64,000 bases of DNA from Gimesia aquarii (GTDB taxonomy: Bacteria > Planctomycetota > Planctomycetia > Planctomycetales > Planctomycetaceae), in NCBI RefSeq assembly GCF_007748175.1, contig NZ_CP037422.1:6216334-6280333 (forward strand). The letters are read 5' to 3'. The first letter of the stretch is position 1. Every line of letters starts with the position of its first letter. The notes below the pieces were generated by a model that saw only the letters and a list, made by a program, of their open reading frames with translations, searched no databases and had not been told where the DNA came from. Positions 35,270 to 46,565 of the stretch are shown in pieces. The translations under genes and the position numbers were made by a program.

Positions 35270-38200
35270 TTACATTTCACTAAGATTCGGATGTATACTT
35301 GCTCTTTGCTGGATAATCTGAATGATCAATTCGCCGGGATCTATTGGTTTCACAAGATGTGTGTCAAATCCTGCTGCCAAAGCGGCTTCTTGATCAGACT
35401 GGCGCCCATAACCAGTTAATGCAATTAATACGGCAGGTGACTCAGTGTTTTGTTTCCGAATTTCTCTGGCAAGTTGGTATCCATCCATTCTGGGAAGCCC
35501 AATATCAATCACAGCAACATCAGGCTTTTTCACTTTATAAAGTTCTAACCCTGACAGTCCATCACCGGCAACCGATACTTCAAATCCTTTTATCTGAAGT
35601 GTTTCCGCCAACATATTTCGCGCGTCAAAATTATCTTCAACAAGAAGTATCTTACATCCTTCAAAGCTAAGATCTGGTTCATGCTTCAACGTCTTGGGAG
35701 TCTTATCCGTCATCGGTAAAAAGATTCTGAAGGTACTGCCCTTCCCGACTCCATCACTTTCAACTTGAATATCGCCACCATGGGTCGTCACGATGCTTCG
35801 GGCAAGCGATAAACCAACTCCCAGACCCCCAGCAGATCGTGCTAAAGTGGAATCAGATTGAACAAATAGCTCGAAAATACTTGCTAAGAGTTCGCTTGGA
35901 ATCCCGTCACCATTGTCTTGCACAGTAATACAGACTTGATGATCATGATAATCAATACTGTACCAGATATCGTTACCCTCAGGCGTATACTTCGACGCGT
36001 TGTTGAGTAAATTGACTTGGGCCTGTTTGATTCGAATCGGATCAGCATAGATATAAATGGGACCATCACAAATCATCATATGTAACGTCTGCGATTTTTC
36101 ACCAATCTGATAGTTGACTGATTCAAGAACTTCCTGTGCGAGAGCGATCACATCGACGACTTCCAGTCGAAATTCAATTTTCCCTTGTCCAAATCGGGCG
36201 ATATCCAGCAAGTCATCTAATAATCGTGCCATGTGTCTTGTCTGCCGCTCAATTATTTGAGGAGCGTCTGTATTTATCTCGCCTGAAGCTTGAGATTGCA
36301 GGTACGTCTTATCTTGAATCAGGCTAATCGCATTTAGCACTGCTCCCATCGGATTACGCAGTTCATGTGACAGCATTGCCAGGAAATTGTCACGTTTCAA
36401 TATTTCTTCCACCTTTTGCATTTCTGCGCACTTGCGGTCATGGATATCGCCTACGGACCCCGTCATGCGTACCGGTTTACCTGAAACATCATGATCGACA
36501 ATCGCACGATGCCGGAACCAGCGGTACCCATCAGTTTTGTGCAACATGCGATATTCAAAATCGCGATGCAATTCAACATAACAACTATCGCTTCCTGGCA
36601 CACTTGTTTCCTGTACCCGTTCACGATCATCAGGATGTATTAAATTCAGCCACTCAGAATGCAAAGCAGGAAACTCATCTGGTTTGTAACCTAATAAAGT
36701 GTAACAATTAGGGGACCACCACATCTCATCATTTCCTACGTTGGTCCAGTCCCAGGTACCATCTCTGTTAGCTGCAATGGCTCTCGAAAAACGCTCCTGC
36801 TCTCTTTGAATGGACTCTTCTGCTTCAACAAGAGAACTGATATCAATCAAGGTCAGTACAATTCCCGGTATTTCATCACCGGGAACATACTCAGCCGACT
36901 TGTAGGGAAGTACTCGCATATAAAAATGTACGTTTTGCTTGCTCAGCACTTTCTCTTCATAAGTTTCTCCTTTATCCAATACATTCTGGATCTTAGAAAC
37001 TAATTCGTCGCAAATAATATTGTGAGTGAACGCACTAATTTTTCTGCCTACATCAGTGGAAATAAAATTAAACACCTGTGCCATCCTAGGTGTAAATTTT
37101 CGGATCGATAGTGTATCGTCGAGAAAGAGCGTGTGAACCTCAGTGCTGACCAGGAGGTTATTCATATCATCGGTCAGTTCTGTTAATTCTGCGATTTTAT
37201 TTTGATATTCTGCATTGACGGTATAGAGCTCTTCATTGACAGAATGTAACTCCTCATTAGTACTCTGTAACTCTTCATTTGAGGCAACCATCTCTTCATT
37301 AGTGGCCTGCAATTCTTCATTGCTGGTTTCCAGCTCTTCAATCGTGGCTTGTAAGTTTTCCTTGGTATATCGAACTTCCTGTTCCAAATCCAAAATTCGG
37401 TTTCTCGTCACTTCCTCAACATCGAGATAGTCGGATCCCTGCTTTTCTTCTTCAGGAGACACGTCTATTTCTTCAAATTGGACTAAATAATTAGGATTAG
37501 GTGACTCGTCTTCCATTAAAGAAATTTGGATATTGAGTTGTGTCTCTCCTTCTGATGTTCTGGCAAGTACATTGTTGTATCGAATTGCCTTTCGCTTTTG
37601 AGAGACTCGATGTAGCCCTCCCGCCAATGCCAGCCTTAAATCATCATCGATCATTTCAAGTAAATTAGTTGATAAGCGACCATCATTATGAACCAGATAC
37701 TTTCCAGCTCCAGCAAACAGTTGAAGAACATTCCAATGTTCATTCACCAGCACACTGGTAGGCATAAATCGCTCTAGCAAATTGTCATAGGTTGCAATCA
37801 AATCTTTCCCAAAAGAATCCGACTTCTTTCTTGATCCCATTCGAGCTGGTGCGTTTAATCGCTCTCGCTCGGTATTAATGGGATCCCGTAAATAGGCGGG
37901 AAGTTTGATATCACGTCGCTTTTTGAAGAATCGCCAACGTTCATGAAGTGTTTCAAACTCTTCAGCAAGCTCGCCCGGACTTTCACTCGAACCGAGAAAA
38001 AGGATTCCTTCAGTTTTTAATCCAAAGTGAAATAACGACAATACTTTTTTCTGGGCCATCGTGCGAAGATAAATCAGCAAATTTCGGCATGAAATCATGT
38101 CCAAACGAGTAAAGGGTGCATCTTTAACCAGGTTGTGCTGCGCGAAAACAATCATTTTGCGGATCTCAGAAGAAATTTGATATCCATCTTCCGTCTTTAT

Positions 38201-39370
38201 AAAGTGACGATCTCGTATGGATTGTTCCATTTCTCCCAGACTCGTTTCGGGATAAATTCCCAGATGAGCTACATCTATGGATGCTTGATGAACATCGGTA
38301 GCAAATATTTTGACATTGATATTCCTATTTGTTTCACGCAAGTATTCGTTGATCAAAATTGCAATGGAATAAACTTCTTCTCCGGTCCCACATCCCGCCA
38401 CCCAGGCCCGAAATTCCTCAAATTTTTTTCTCTCTGGTAATAACTGGGGAATAATCTCAGTCTTTAAAACTTTAAATGCTTCACGATCACGGAAGAAGCG
38501 AGTGACACCTATTAATAAATCTTTATAGAGTTGATCGACCTCTCCCGGTTCTTTTTCAAGTCGATTGACATATTCGTCAATATTACCATGGTGATTTAAT
38601 TGAATTCGACGTTCAATTCGACGTCCAATCGTGGAAGGCTTGTAATGATTGAAATCAATGCGGTGACGCTCCTGCAACAGCCGAAAAACATGTTCAATGC
38701 TTGATTCATCAAGTGGTGGCTGGTCCAATTCTGTCTGATGCAGGTGATTAATATAACGTTCCAGAACATCAGAAATTTTTTCCGGTGGTACAATAACATC
38801 AACAATTCCTGTATCGATCGCGCTTTTAGGCATTCCGTCAAACTTAGAAGTTTGTGGAGACTGTGCGACGACCAGTCCACCTGCTTCATGAATATCACGA
38901 ATCCCTCTTGAACCATCACTGCCTGTTCCGGATAAAATAACAGCGATGCTTCTTCGACCTACGTCCTGAGCCAATGTACGCAGGAAATGATCAATGGGCA
39001 ATGATAAGGATTGTGACGTATCTTTTTCTGTTAAAAGTAATTTTCCATCAGAAATGACCATATCCTGTTTCGGAGGAATCAGATAAAGAGAGTTAGGTTC
39101 CACCACCATCCCATCTACAACTCGGTTAATGCGCATTTTGGTGTGACGCGCCATTAGCTCATCCATCAGACTTTTAAAATCCGGGGAGAGATGTTGTACA
39201 ATGACAAATGCCATACCAGCGTCGTCAGGCATCATCTTAAACATCAACTCTAGTGCCTCAAGCCCACCTGCAGAGGCACCGACCCCGACAATGTGAAACT
39301 CATCTGCTGGTTCTTCATTTTGCTGACTGCTTTGAACTTTCAGGCTGCTCTTTTGACCAGAGTTTGTCAT
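35270..39370 (-). CDS. CheB-CheR-PAS hybrid histidine kinase with receiver
   Basis: 1366 residues, cytoplasmic. Order: CheB methylesterase (about 28-215) with complete triad (GASAGG Ser, VQHLSPDF His, GTGSDGSRG Asp); CheR methyltransferase (about 225-490) with [14 protein letters not shown] motif; a long coiled coil (about 655-740) with SNEELQ/TNEEL heptads; two PAS domains (about 750-870 and 880-1000); HisKA with His in MLSHELRNP; HATPase with GDGIPSELL and GLGVGLSLA; receiver (about 1245-1360) with phospho-Asp in [11 protein letters not shown] and KPID. It is a complete phosphotransfer protein of a type common in planctomycetes. The ligand and methyl targets are unknown. It precedes csrA-REC. 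Confidence 0.92.
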   Translation of the reverse strand: MTNSGQKSSLKVQSSQQNEEPADEFHIVGVGASAGGLEALELMFKMMPDDAGMAFVIVQHLSPDFKSLMDELMARHTKMRINRVVDGMVVEPNSLYLIPPKQDMVISDGKLLLTEKDTSQSLSLPIDHFLRTLAQDVGRRSIAVILSGTGSDGSRGIRDIHEAGGLVVAQSPQTSKFDGMPKSAIDTGIVDVIVPPEKISDVLERYINHLHQTELDQPPLDESSIEHVFRLLQERHRIDFNHYKPSTIGRRIERRIQLNHHGNIDEYVNRLEKEPGEVDQLYKDLLIGVTRFFRDREAFKVLKTEIIPQLLPERKKFEEFRAWVAGCGTGEEVYSIAILINEYLRETNRNINVKIFATDVHQASIDVAHLGIYPETSLGEMEQSIRDRHFIKTEDGYQISSEIRKMIVFAQHNLVKDAPFTRLDMISCRNLLIYLRTMAQKKVLSLFHFGLKTEGILFLGSSESPGELAEEFETLHERWRFFKKRRDIKLPAYLRDPINTERERLNAPARMGSRKKSDSFGKDLIATYDNLLERFMPTSVLVNEHWNVLQLFAGAGKYLVHNDGRLSTNLLEMIDDDLRLALAGGLHRVSQKRKAIRYNNVLARTSEGETQLNIQISLMEDESPNPNYLVQFEEIDVSPEEEKQGSDYLDVEEVTRNRILDLEQEVRYTKENLQATIEELETSNEELQATNEEMVASNEELQSTNEELHSVNEELYTVNAEYQNKIAELTELTDDMNNLLVSTEVHTLFLDDTLSIRKFTPRMAQVFNFISTDVGRKISAFTHNIICDELVSKIQNVLDKGETYEEKVLSKQNVHFYMRVLPYKSAEYVPGDEIPGIVLTLIDISSLVEAEESIQREQERFSRAIAANRDGTWDWTNVGNDEMWWSPNCYTLLGYKPDEFPALHSEWLNLIHPDDRERVQETSVPGSDSCYVELHRDFEYRMLHKTDGYRWFRHRAIVDHDVSGKPVRMTGSVGDIHDRKCAEMQKVEEILKRDNFLAMLSHELRNPMGAVLNAISLIQDKTYLQSQASGEINTDAPQIIERQTRHMARLLDDLLDIARFGQGKIEFRLEVVDVIALAQEVLESVNYQIGEKSQTLHMMICDGPIYIYADPIRIKQAQVNLLNNASKYTPEGNDIWYSIDYHDHQVCITVQDNGDGIPSELLASIFELFVQSDSTLARSAGGLGVGLSLARSIVTTHGGDIQVESDGVGKGSTFRIFLPMTDKTPKTLKHEPDLSFEGCKILLVEDNFDARNMLAETLQIKGFEVSVAGDGLSGLELYKVKKPDVAVIDIGLPRMDGYQLAREIRKQNTESPAVLIALTGYGRQSDQEAALAAGFDTHLVKPIDPGELIIQIIQQRASIHPNLSEM

Positions 39371-39741
39371 AGATCGTTCCCAGTATCTGTGGCTAGTCAG
39401 TTATAAAATCCGTGATTCAATAGATAGCACAAAATCGCAAAAAAACATCTTGATGAGTTGACGGTTATGGGTTTCAGAAAAAGGGACTGATTCTTAGATA
39501 GCAAAAATGTGTGTCCGTATCTCTATCTTAAGACACACTGTCCCATTTTAAAAATGAATAGTCCAGAAACACTAAAATAAAACTGTGTTTCTGTTCATTT
39601 TTGCAAAATGAAAGTAGTTTGCCTCCATTAGATAGAGGAGGTATTTCTTTTCTTGAAGTGAAGAGATCTGCCATCTCGCTGAAATCAGACAACGAAAGAA
39701 AATACTTTTTCCAAGTCTTTTCTCAAATGAAACCATCAGCT
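39371..39741. other. Intergenic region upstream of hybrid kinase
   Basis: No gene seen. A hairpin CAGAAACAC/GTGTTTCTG (39564-39593) with a 12-base loop lies here; it may end transcription of the oxidoreductase at 39742 (leftward, stop 39742). Confidence 0.5.
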
Positions 39742-41067
39742 TTAGCTCGTGAAATCTTCCCATCCCTTACGAAACTTGGAATAAAGATACTGCCTGGCAT
39801 TCTCATTTCCTCCAGCTGTCAAAGTGGCTGCATCCCAATCGAAGCCTCCTCCCGCACGATAAGCTGTGTTTCCCAAGAGAACTGTTTCGGACAAGGGACC
39901 GGAGTAGTCGAAGTTGCACGTTGCAGGTGTGCCACCTTTGCAGGCATTAATCCATTCCAGATGAAAACCGGGTGAATCCGGAATGGACTGTTCAGGTGCT
40001 TTGAATCCTTCAAAAGTTTTTTCAGGGAATAATTTGTGAGAATTGAACCCCGTCAACAGCATCCCTTTCGAACCGATAAAGAGAGTATTCGCACCTTTCA
40101 GACTAATTTCTTTTTCTTTCAAAATAGCAGGGCCTTTTTTTGACTGAGACCAGTGAAGTTCAAGAGCAGGCCGCTTGTTGGTCGCAGGGAAAGCAAAACT
40201 GGTCTGCATTTTTGTAGGGGTTCGCTCAGCATCGACCTCTGGCCCCGAGGCTTCAACGCGTGTGGGGTATTTCAAGTCGAGTGCCCAAAAAGGGATGTCC
40301 AGAATATGACAACCCCAGTTTCCCGTTTCTCCTGTACCGTAATCCCACCAGAAGCGCCAATTGTATGGTGCTAACGTTCCCTGCCCTTTAGCATTCAAAG
40401 CATAAGGACGAAATTTGGCAGGACCGATCCACAAATCCCAATCGAGAGTTTCCGGAGGCGGAACAGTTTTCACAGGAAGTGCAGGCATCCCTCGGCTACT
40501 GCTCACCCAGCTATAAACTTCATTCACATCACCTATCGCCCCCGATTGTACGAGTTCGACAACACGATGCATATTTTTATAAGCATGCCGCTGCATACCC
40601 AGTTGCGTTGCAAGTTTCTTTTTGGCAGCTAGTTTGGTCATTTCGCGTACTTCCCAAACTGAGTGAGCCATCGGTTTTTCGCAATAAAGATGTTTGCCCA
40701 TCGTCATCGCCATCATCGAAGGATGGAAATGCGTATGGTCGGGAGTACTTACCACAACAGCATCGATCTGATTTTCCATCGCGTCAAGCATGCGGCGGAA
40801 ATCGGCAAAACTTTTTGCTTGCGAATAACGTTCATAGGCTTTACCCGCTCGTTTCTCATCGACATCACAGAGGGCAACAATATTTTCTGTTTTGCCGACA
40901 GCGTTTAAATTCGCAGCACCACGACCACCAATACCAATCACAGCCACATTTAGTTTTTCATTCGCAGCCGCCCGCGTCGGTCTGACAGAAGTTCCCAACC
41001 AGAGCCCCGCTCCTAAAGCAGCTGTAGTCTGCAGGGCTTTACGACGAGTAATTTGTTGGTCGGTCAT
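39742..41067 (-). CDS. Gfo/Idh/MocA oxidoreductase with Tat-like signal
   Basis: 441 residues. ITRRKALQTTAALGAGLWLG is a twin-arginine signal. VAVIGIGGRGAAN is the nucleotide motif, HLYCEKPMAHSVWE the EKP motif, and GNWGCHILDIPFWAL a later element. Same family as 25402 and 28992, but more like the large planctomycete exported clade. Substrate unknown. Confidence 0.93.
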   Translation of the reverse strand: MTDQQITRRKALQTTAALGAGLWLGTSVRPTRAAANEKLNVAVIGIGGRGAANLNAVGKTENIVALCDVDEKRAGKAYERYSQAKSFADFRRMLDAMENQIDAVVVSTPDHTHFHPSMMAMTMGKHLYCEKPMAHSVWEVREMTKLAAKKKLATQLGMQRHAYKNMHRVVELVQSGAIGDVNEVYSWVSSSRGMPALPVKTVPPPETLDWDLWIGPAKFRPYALNAKGQGTLAPYNWRFWWDYGTGETGNWGCHILDIPFWALDLKYPTRVEASGPEVDAERTPTKMQTSFAFPATNKRPALELHWSQSKKGPAILKEKEISLKGANTLFIGSKGMLLTGFNSHKLFPEKTFEGFKAPEQSIPDSPGFHLEWINACKGGTPATCNFDYSGPLSETVLLGNTAYRAGGGFDWDAATLTAGGNENARQYLYSKFRKGWEDFTS

Positions 41068-41390
41068 GTTGGTTCTCCTCGAATTCGATTAGGGCAAAAG
41101 TTAATTTTTACAAGTATAACCACTCAATGGTGACAATCAGCACAATGAATCTGATTTCGGAATGATTTTCTATGTTTTTCAATAGAAATAACGCAAATAC
41201 TTAAAAGACACTTCGTATCTATCATTAACTAAATATTCAAAAAATCGTTCTCAGCAGAGGACTTTTGAAACATAATTTTGAGTGTTTATATTTTACTCAG
41301 TGCTCAAGATTGCTTATCTGACGGGCATCAGGTGTAAAAAAACGAAGCATTCTATCCTTTAATCTCTGTTGAAACAGACAATTTTCCAGG
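41068..41390. other. Intergenic region, nothing recognised
   Basis: AT-rich, between the leftward oxidoreductase start and the leftward PPK2 stop. No gene, RNA or strong terminator seen. Confidence 0.5.
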
Positions 41391-42236
41391 CTACGCTTCA
41401 TCTAGTTCCTCTTCTACAATTGCATGGTATTTCTTTCTGATCTCTTCGATGTCGACTGTCGGTTCTGGAAACTCCATGTTCAGCCCTTCCATTGTCTCAA
41501 CAATAATTCTGGAAATGGCAAGATTGCGGAACCATTTGTGGTTTGCAGGAATGATGAACCACGGAGCATGTTCGGTACTACACTGGCTCATTGCCTCTTC
41601 GAATGCAGTAGTATAATCATTCCAGAATGGCCGTTCTGAATAGTCGCCTTCGCTGATCTTCCAATGACGCGTCGGGTCGTCAATTCGCTTCTTGAAACGC
41701 GCCATTTCTTCTTCAGCATCGATGTGTAGGTAGAACTTGAGAATGTGTGTTCCATGATCATGTAACAGCTTCTCGAAATTGTTAATATGCTCATAACGCT
41801 TTGACCATACTTCCTTAGGCACCATGTCATGTACGCGCACGACGAGCACATCTTCGTAGTGAGAACGATTAAAAATCGCCACCTGTCCTTGAGCCGGTGC
41901 CACCTTGTGATATCTCCAGAGGAAATCGTGGGCCGCCTCATCTTTTGAAGGGACCTTGAAGCTCGTAACGGTGCATCCTTGAGGGTTCATCGCTCCCAAT
42001 ACATGATTGATCGTCCCATCCTTTCCTGCGGCATCACGGCCCTGTAGGCAAATCAAGAGCGAGCGTTTCCCTTCTGCATACATGAGGTACTGAAGGTCCT
42101 GCAACTTTTGAGCATAGGAATCTATTTCTGGTAACGCACGTTGATGAGATTCATGCTTGTCTTTGAAACTGGCGTCAATCTTTTCAAGATCCACACAACT
42201 GCCTGGCTGAACACGAAATTTCTTGATGTAATCCAT
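41391..42236 (-). CDS. Polyphosphate kinase 2 family (polyphosphate:nucleotide phosphotransferase)
   Basis: 281 residues. LICLQGRDAAGKDGTI is the Walker A loop, NRSHYEDVLVVRVH the lid/Walker B region of one-domain PPK2. It fits the subgroup with an N-terminal extension (FKDKHESHQRALPEI). It moves phosphate between polyphosphate and nucleotides in the cytoplasm. It follows the proton-ATPase gene by 18 bases, so the pair is cotranscribed; PPK2 may recharge nucleotide for the pump, as inference. Confidence 0.93.
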   Translation of the reverse strand: MDYIKKFRVQPGSCVDLEKIDASFKDKHESHQRALPEIDSYAQKLQDLQYLMYAEGKRSLLICLQGRDAAGKDGTINHVLGAMNPQGCTVTSFKVPSKDEAAHDFLWRYHKVAPAQGQVAIFNRSHYEDVLVVRVHDMVPKEVWSKRYEHINNFEKLLHDHGTHILKFYLHIDAEEEMARFKKRIDDPTRHWKISEGDYSERPFWNDYTTAFEEAMSQCSTEHAPWFIIPANHKWFRNLAISRIIVETMEGLNMEFPEPTVDIEEIRKKYHAIVEEELDEA

Positions 42237-42254
42237 GACAGTTACCTCTGAAGT

Positions 42255-44786
42255 TTATGTATGATGCTGATCATGTGCGAGCTTGTAATACAAGGCCAGT
42301 TTCATCACATCGAGTACAACCATCCAAACCAAGATGTAAATCCAAACAAGCCCGATGATAGTCCAAGGTAGCGCGGTAACAAACCAGCCAAATCCACACA
42401 TCAGGACGGCAAAAATCTGGGTCCCCACAATCGCCAGAAACAAAGGCATAGCCGCCCAGGGGGGCCGGAAAATACTTGCCCGCGAACGCATGACAAACAA
42501 TAGCAGGTGACCGCCCGCCACAATCTGTAAAAAGACGACCGTCTGAACCTGTTCCTGATTCAGTTTGATCCAGGATTGCCACTCACTGTTGCTGAGCCAT
42601 TCCATGCCAATCAGCAACAAGCCAAAACTTTGAGCTATCGCCATGATCCCCATGAAGCTGGAAATGAACAACAGTCGCTTCATTTCCCAGCGCACCGGTT
42701 CTTTCGGCAACTGGGTATTATCGTAAGCGATCGTAATGATCGGAATGTCGTCTAGCAAAGCCAGCAGAATAATCATGATCGGAGTTAGCGGCGAGAAGCC
42801 AAAGAACACCGTTGCCAGAACGACCACAAACATAATGTCCAAAGTCATGGCAACTCGAAACAGTATGTAGTTGATGATCCGTTCGAATATCTCGCGCGAT
42901 TCATCGATGGCTTCAATGATCGTAGACAGTCCGGGAGCAGTCAGTATCAGGTCTGCTGCAGCCCGGGCGGCGTCGGTCGCACCACTGACGGCAACACCAC
43001 AGTCCGCCTGTTTCAGAGCTGGCGCATCATTAACTCCATCACCGGTCATGGCAACAATATGTCCTCGATCCTGCAACGCCTTGACGATGCCATATTTATG
43101 CTCGGGGAACACTCTGCCAAACCCATCTGCTTTTTCGACACACCCAGTGATGTGATCAGACAAATGGCTCATGTCCATATCTCTGGTAAACATGTCGGCA
43201 GCTGCAATGAGGTGAGACCCCATACCCAACTGCGTCGAAATTTCGCTGCCAATTGCGACATCATCTCCAGTTACCATTTTAACATGCAACCCATGTGCCT
43301 TGGCACGCGCGATCGTCTGCTGAGAGTCGTCTCGAGGCGGATCAAGCATTGGCAAGATACCCAGAAAACACCAGCTCTTGCCATCATCAGTTGATTCCGC
43401 CACGCCAAGGGCGCGTAGTCCTTTGGCAGCAAGGTCTGAAACGGTTTGTTCGCCCTTTGATTTGACATTATCATCCAATGCGCACAACTCGATGATAACC
43501 TGCGGCGCGCCTTTGGTATATCTAATTGCATTGCCAGCTGGATCGGTTACTTGCCCTTCAGTTCGCTTACTGACTGGATCGAAAGGCACAAACCTGGTTA
43601 CCTGATAATCATCCAGCAGTTTGCTCTCTTTTAGTCCTCCACAGACTGCTTTATCAATGGCGTCCTCACTGCCCCTTTCGGAAGCCAATGCACCAGCTAG
43701 TATGAGATCATCGGTAGTGCTTGCATCGAAAAGGATTGGATCACCGAGTGTCAAAATGTTCTTGGTGAGGGTCCCTGTCTTGTCTGAGCAGAGGATGTCA
43801 ACTCCAGCGAGTTCCTCGATCGCCTCCAGTCGAGAAACGATAGCCTTCTTCCGGGCTAGTTTCTGAGCCCCCAATGAATTAGTCACAGTCATCACCGTCG
43901 GCATTGCGACTGGAATCGAAGCAATTAATAGAACCAATACCATACGGGCAATCGCCGCCAAGTCAGACCACTGCCAGAGGTGCTTTACTACGACATCCTG
44001 ATAGATCTCGAATCCCACTAATATAACACAGAGGAGTACCGAGATAAGAATGAGAAAATTTCCGATCTGAGTCGTCGCCCGTTGTGAATGCGAAGCCTCG
44101 CCGCCAGCCCCTGCGACCAGACTGGCAGTGCGACCAAAAAAAGTATTGTTCCCAGTACTGATTACCACTGCATGCATTTCACCTTGTTTGGCAATGCTGC
44201 CGGAGTAGCCCTCATCACCGACTTTTTTGCTCACAGGCAGAGACTCTCCCGTCAATGCAGACTGGTCAATGCTGATATAATCTCCTTCAATAAACCGCAC
44301 GTCAGCGGGCACGACCTCACCCAGCTTGATCCGTACCACATCTCCGGGCACAACCTCTGCAGAGTCGATAGAAGAAAAATGGCCATCGCGCAATACTGTC
44401 GCCTTGGGAGCGAGTCCTGCTTTCAAAGCCGCCAGAGCATTCGACGCCTTGCGTTCCTGCCAGAATCCCGAAACGGCATTGTAGAGAAGCAGCACCATGA
44501 TGATTGTGAGATCGGCCCAATGCTCCATCAGAAGCGACAGTAAAGCCGCGGCTTCAATCATCCAGGCAATAGGCCCCCAGAAAAAACGGAGGAATTTTTG
44601 CAGGTCGTTAACTTCCTTATCGGTCAATTCGTTACGGCCATACTGGCCAATCCGCGTCTGTGCTTCGGCCGAAGTCAATCCCTTGGAAGAAGTATCAAGT
44701 TGCTCGTAAACTGCCTCCAAACTCGCGTGTTCCAGATCATCATCTATCTCGCGAGTGCGACTCATCGTTTGCCCGTCTGCTGTCAT
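42255..44786 (-). CDS. P-type (P3A) plasma-membrane proton ATPase
   Basis: 843 residues with about ten membrane helices. DKTGTLTKN holds the phosphorylated Asp, TGES is the actuator motif, and MTGDGVNDAPALKQADCGVA the hinge. The N-terminal form (GLTSAEAQTRIGQYGRNEL) and overall length match fungal-/plant-type proton pumps found in some bacteria and archaea. It extrudes protons using ATP. It heads an operon with PPK2. Start: either of two close methionines (44786 or 44765); ribosome site is weak. Confidence 0.93.
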   Translation of the reverse strand: MTADGQTMSRTREIDDDLEHASLEAVYEQLDTSSKGLTSAEAQTRIGQYGRNELTDKEVNDLQKFLRFFWGPIAWMIEAAALLSLLMEHWADLTIIMVLLLYNAVSGFWQERKASNALAALKAGLAPKATVLRDGHFSSIDSAEVVPGDVVRIKLGEVVPADVRFIEGDYISIDQSALTGESLPVSKKVGDEGYSGSIAKQGEMHAVVISTGNNTFFGRTASLVAGAGGEASHSQRATTQIGNFLILISVLLCVILVGFEIYQDVVVKHLWQWSDLAAIARMVLVLLIASIPVAMPTVMTVTNSLGAQKLARKKAIVSRLEAIEELAGVDILCSDKTGTLTKNILTLGDPILFDASTTDDLILAGALASERGSEDAIDKAVCGGLKESKLLDDYQVTRFVPFDPVSKRTEGQVTDPAGNAIRYTKGAPQVIIELCALDDNVKSKGEQTVSDLAAKGLRALGVAESTDDGKSWCFLGILPMLDPPRDDSQQTIARAKAHGLHVKMVTGDDVAIGSEISTQLGMGSHLIAAADMFTRDMDMSHLSDHITGCVEKADGFGRVFPEHKYGIVKALQDRGHIVAMTGDGVNDAPALKQADCGVAVSGATDAARAAADLILTAPGLSTIIEAIDESREIFERIINYILFRVAMTLDIMFVVVLATVFFGFSPLTPIMIILLALLDDIPIITIAYDNTQLPKEPVRWEMKRLLFISSFMGIMAIAQSFGLLLIGMEWLSNSEWQSWIKLNQEQVQTVVFLQIVAGGHLLLFVMRSRASIFRPPWAAMPLFLAIVGTQIFAVLMCGFGWFVTALPWTIIGLVWIYILVWMVVLDVMKLALYYKLAHDQHHT

Positions 44787-45135
44787 GCCAACTGCCTAGA
44801 GTAGTTCGTGGACATAGTGAAATTTCTATTCGCTGCATCATAACTTTGTCATTTCTTTTATGCAAATTCGGTCATCTAGCTTCCATTCGCTCCGAAATTA
44901 GTAAGATTGTTCGTTCAAGCAATGCTGGCCTAACTAAAATTGATTTGATCGATGAAAGTTTTCTTATCTCACAAACCCCCAACAGTGAATTCGGTTTTCA
45001 ATGAGCCAGAAGTTCCCTTCAATACGACACTCTTTGTGAAAATTGTTAATTATGAGAGAATTCTTGAAACAAAATTGTCATGCCAGTTATCTTAATTGAT
45101 GTTTGAACTATTTTCTTGAAAGAGGAGATCACCTT
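44787..45135. other. Divergent intergenic region
   Basis: Between the proton-ATPase start (leftward) and the HEAT-protein start (rightward). AT-rich. GAGGAG at 45122-45127 is the HEAT gene ribosome site. Nothing else recognised. Confidence 0.5.
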
Positions 45136-46011
45136 ATGCGGCATGTTATCTTAATAATATTGAGTTTCCTGCTGACTATTTGCAGTGGCGCCACATGCGC
45201 ATGGGCTTTAGGGGAAGAGAGTTTTGGCAACCAACCTTTGAATGCGGCCAATTTTCAGGATTGGCCGGGAATTGTTCCGGTCGTCAACCATGAAAGCCGC
45301 GTTTATCATCAATGGGTCAACGGCAATGAATACTGTTTCTACCGCGGAAATAACGAGTCACTAAATGATGTGTTAAAAAAATTTGCTGCTACTGACGAAA
45401 AAGTGCATGAGGTTGTGTTGCGACCGGGACCAGCAGTAGTGGACTCTTTCAACAAGTCAAAAACGATTCACTATCATTGGAATCTGCATCTTGTCGGCGG
45501 CATCGCCAAAACGATGACGAAAAAAGATCAAGGTGCTAAAATCTGGAGCAAGCACCCGATTCTAACGATTTACGTGGGTGGCAATATTCAATTGGACAAA
45601 ATCAAGATTCCCAAAGGTGTCTCAGTACTCGAACTTGCCGATCTGGAAAAACGCTATTCTAAGGGACTGAAAAGTACTGATACTACCGTGCGTGGCTGGA
45701 GTAACGGGCAACTGGCTCGACTTGATCCATACAGCGAAAGTAATATGAAGGCGATCGCTCGCTTATTAGAGGACGATGACAAGTGGGTCCGTTTAAATGC
45801 AGCAGGTGCCCTGGCAACTTTCGGCAAGAAAGCCGAGCCTCTGCTACCAACTTTGCAGGAGACACTAAATACAGATGACCAACAGTTGAAAACTCGAGTC
45901 AAAGAAACGATTAAAAAAATTGAAGATGCCAAAGACAAAACGAAAGCAGAAAAAGAACACCAGGAAATGGTCTCAAAAATTAGCCAGTTTCGAAAATCGC
46001 TCGCTAAATAA
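45136..46011 (+). CDS. Exported HEAT-repeat protein
   Basis: 291 residues from ATG at 45136 (GAGGAG before). Signal peptide cut near CAWA. Middle part has GNEYCFYRGNNESLNDVLKKF and LHLVGGIAKTMTKKDQGAKI, no known family. The C-terminal third has HEAT-like helices (SNMKAIARLLEDDDKWVRL, LPTLQETLNTDDQQLKTRV). A protein-binding role in the periplasm is plausible. Confidence 0.8.
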   Translation: MRHVILIILSFLLTICSGATCAWALGEESFGNQPLNAANFQDWPGIVPVVNHESRVYHQWVNGNEYCFYRGNNESLNDVLKKFAATDEKVHEVVLRPGPAVVDSFNKSKTIHYHWNLHLVGGIAKTMTKKDQGAKIWSKHPILTIYVGGNIQLDKIKIPKGVSVLELADLEKRYSKGLKSTDTTVRGWSNGQLARLDPYSESNMKAIARLLEDDDKWVRLNAAGALATFGKKAEPLLPTLQETLNTDDQQLKTRVKETIKKIEDAKDKTKAEKEHQEMVSKISQFRKSLAK

Positions 46012-46052
46012 TTCTGCCATCTAAAAGGGAACGAGTGTCTGAATGTCATGTC

Positions 46053-46490
46053 TTACTTCAAATCAAAATCCTGTGTATTTTTTCCTTCTTTGATTTCGAC
46101 CGAAAGGATGGAATGAGAGTTGTATTTGGGAGGAATAATTTGTTTGACTAATTCTGCCTTTCCGCCTGACATGTTTCCCTGTTTCCCCGCTTCTACATAA
46201 CGGGTCACTTCGACTCTGTTTTTCCCTACTGTGGCCCCCTTCTCTGCAGGAATCTGATATTTCCCCTGCTCAATTTTTGCAAAAATGGGTTTCCCGGCAA
46301 CTTGCCCATTGATGATCTCACCATCAGGGACATAACGAATCAAGCCCTCCTCCAATGGCTCTCCTTTATAATTAACAGTTCCCTCTACTTGAGCCCTTGT
46401 AAATTCCAGCGCAGAATTGCCTCCACAAGCGGTAAATAGAATGAGGCAAATCCCAAATACCAAATAAATATAAAATCTGCTTAAGTTCAT
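46053..46490 (-). CDS. Small lipoprotein, carboxypeptidase-regulatory-like
   Basis: 145 residues from ATG at 46490. Lipobox LFTA-C-GG, then VEGTVNYKGEPLEEGLIRYVP, a transthyretin-like fold. It follows the DUF1559 gene at 46566 in the same direction by 75 bases, the same pairing as at 23484/24109. Function unknown. Confidence 0.82.
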   Translation of the reverse strand: MNLSRFYIYLVFGICLILFTACGGNSALEFTRAQVEGTVNYKGEPLEEGLIRYVPDGEIINGQVAGKPIFAKIEQGKYQIPAEKGATVGKNRVEVTRYVEAGKQGNMSGGKAELVKQIIPPKYNSHSILSVEIKEGKNTQDFDLK

Positions 46491-46565
46491 TGGAGTTTCT
46501 TCTGAAGCAACCAGCATGATGTGAAAAGAGTATAATCAGCAGGATCGAGTTAACCACTCAGTCGA

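Noticed and set aside
37190-37400. Short tandem DNA repeat on + strand
   Set aside because: It is the coding sequence of the NEEL(Q/H/Y) coiled coil in the hybrid kinase, a usual feature of this family.
39572-39763. 63-residue open frame on - strand
   Set aside because: No ribosome site, overlaps the end of the oxidoreductase gene and spans a hairpin; low-complexity ending.
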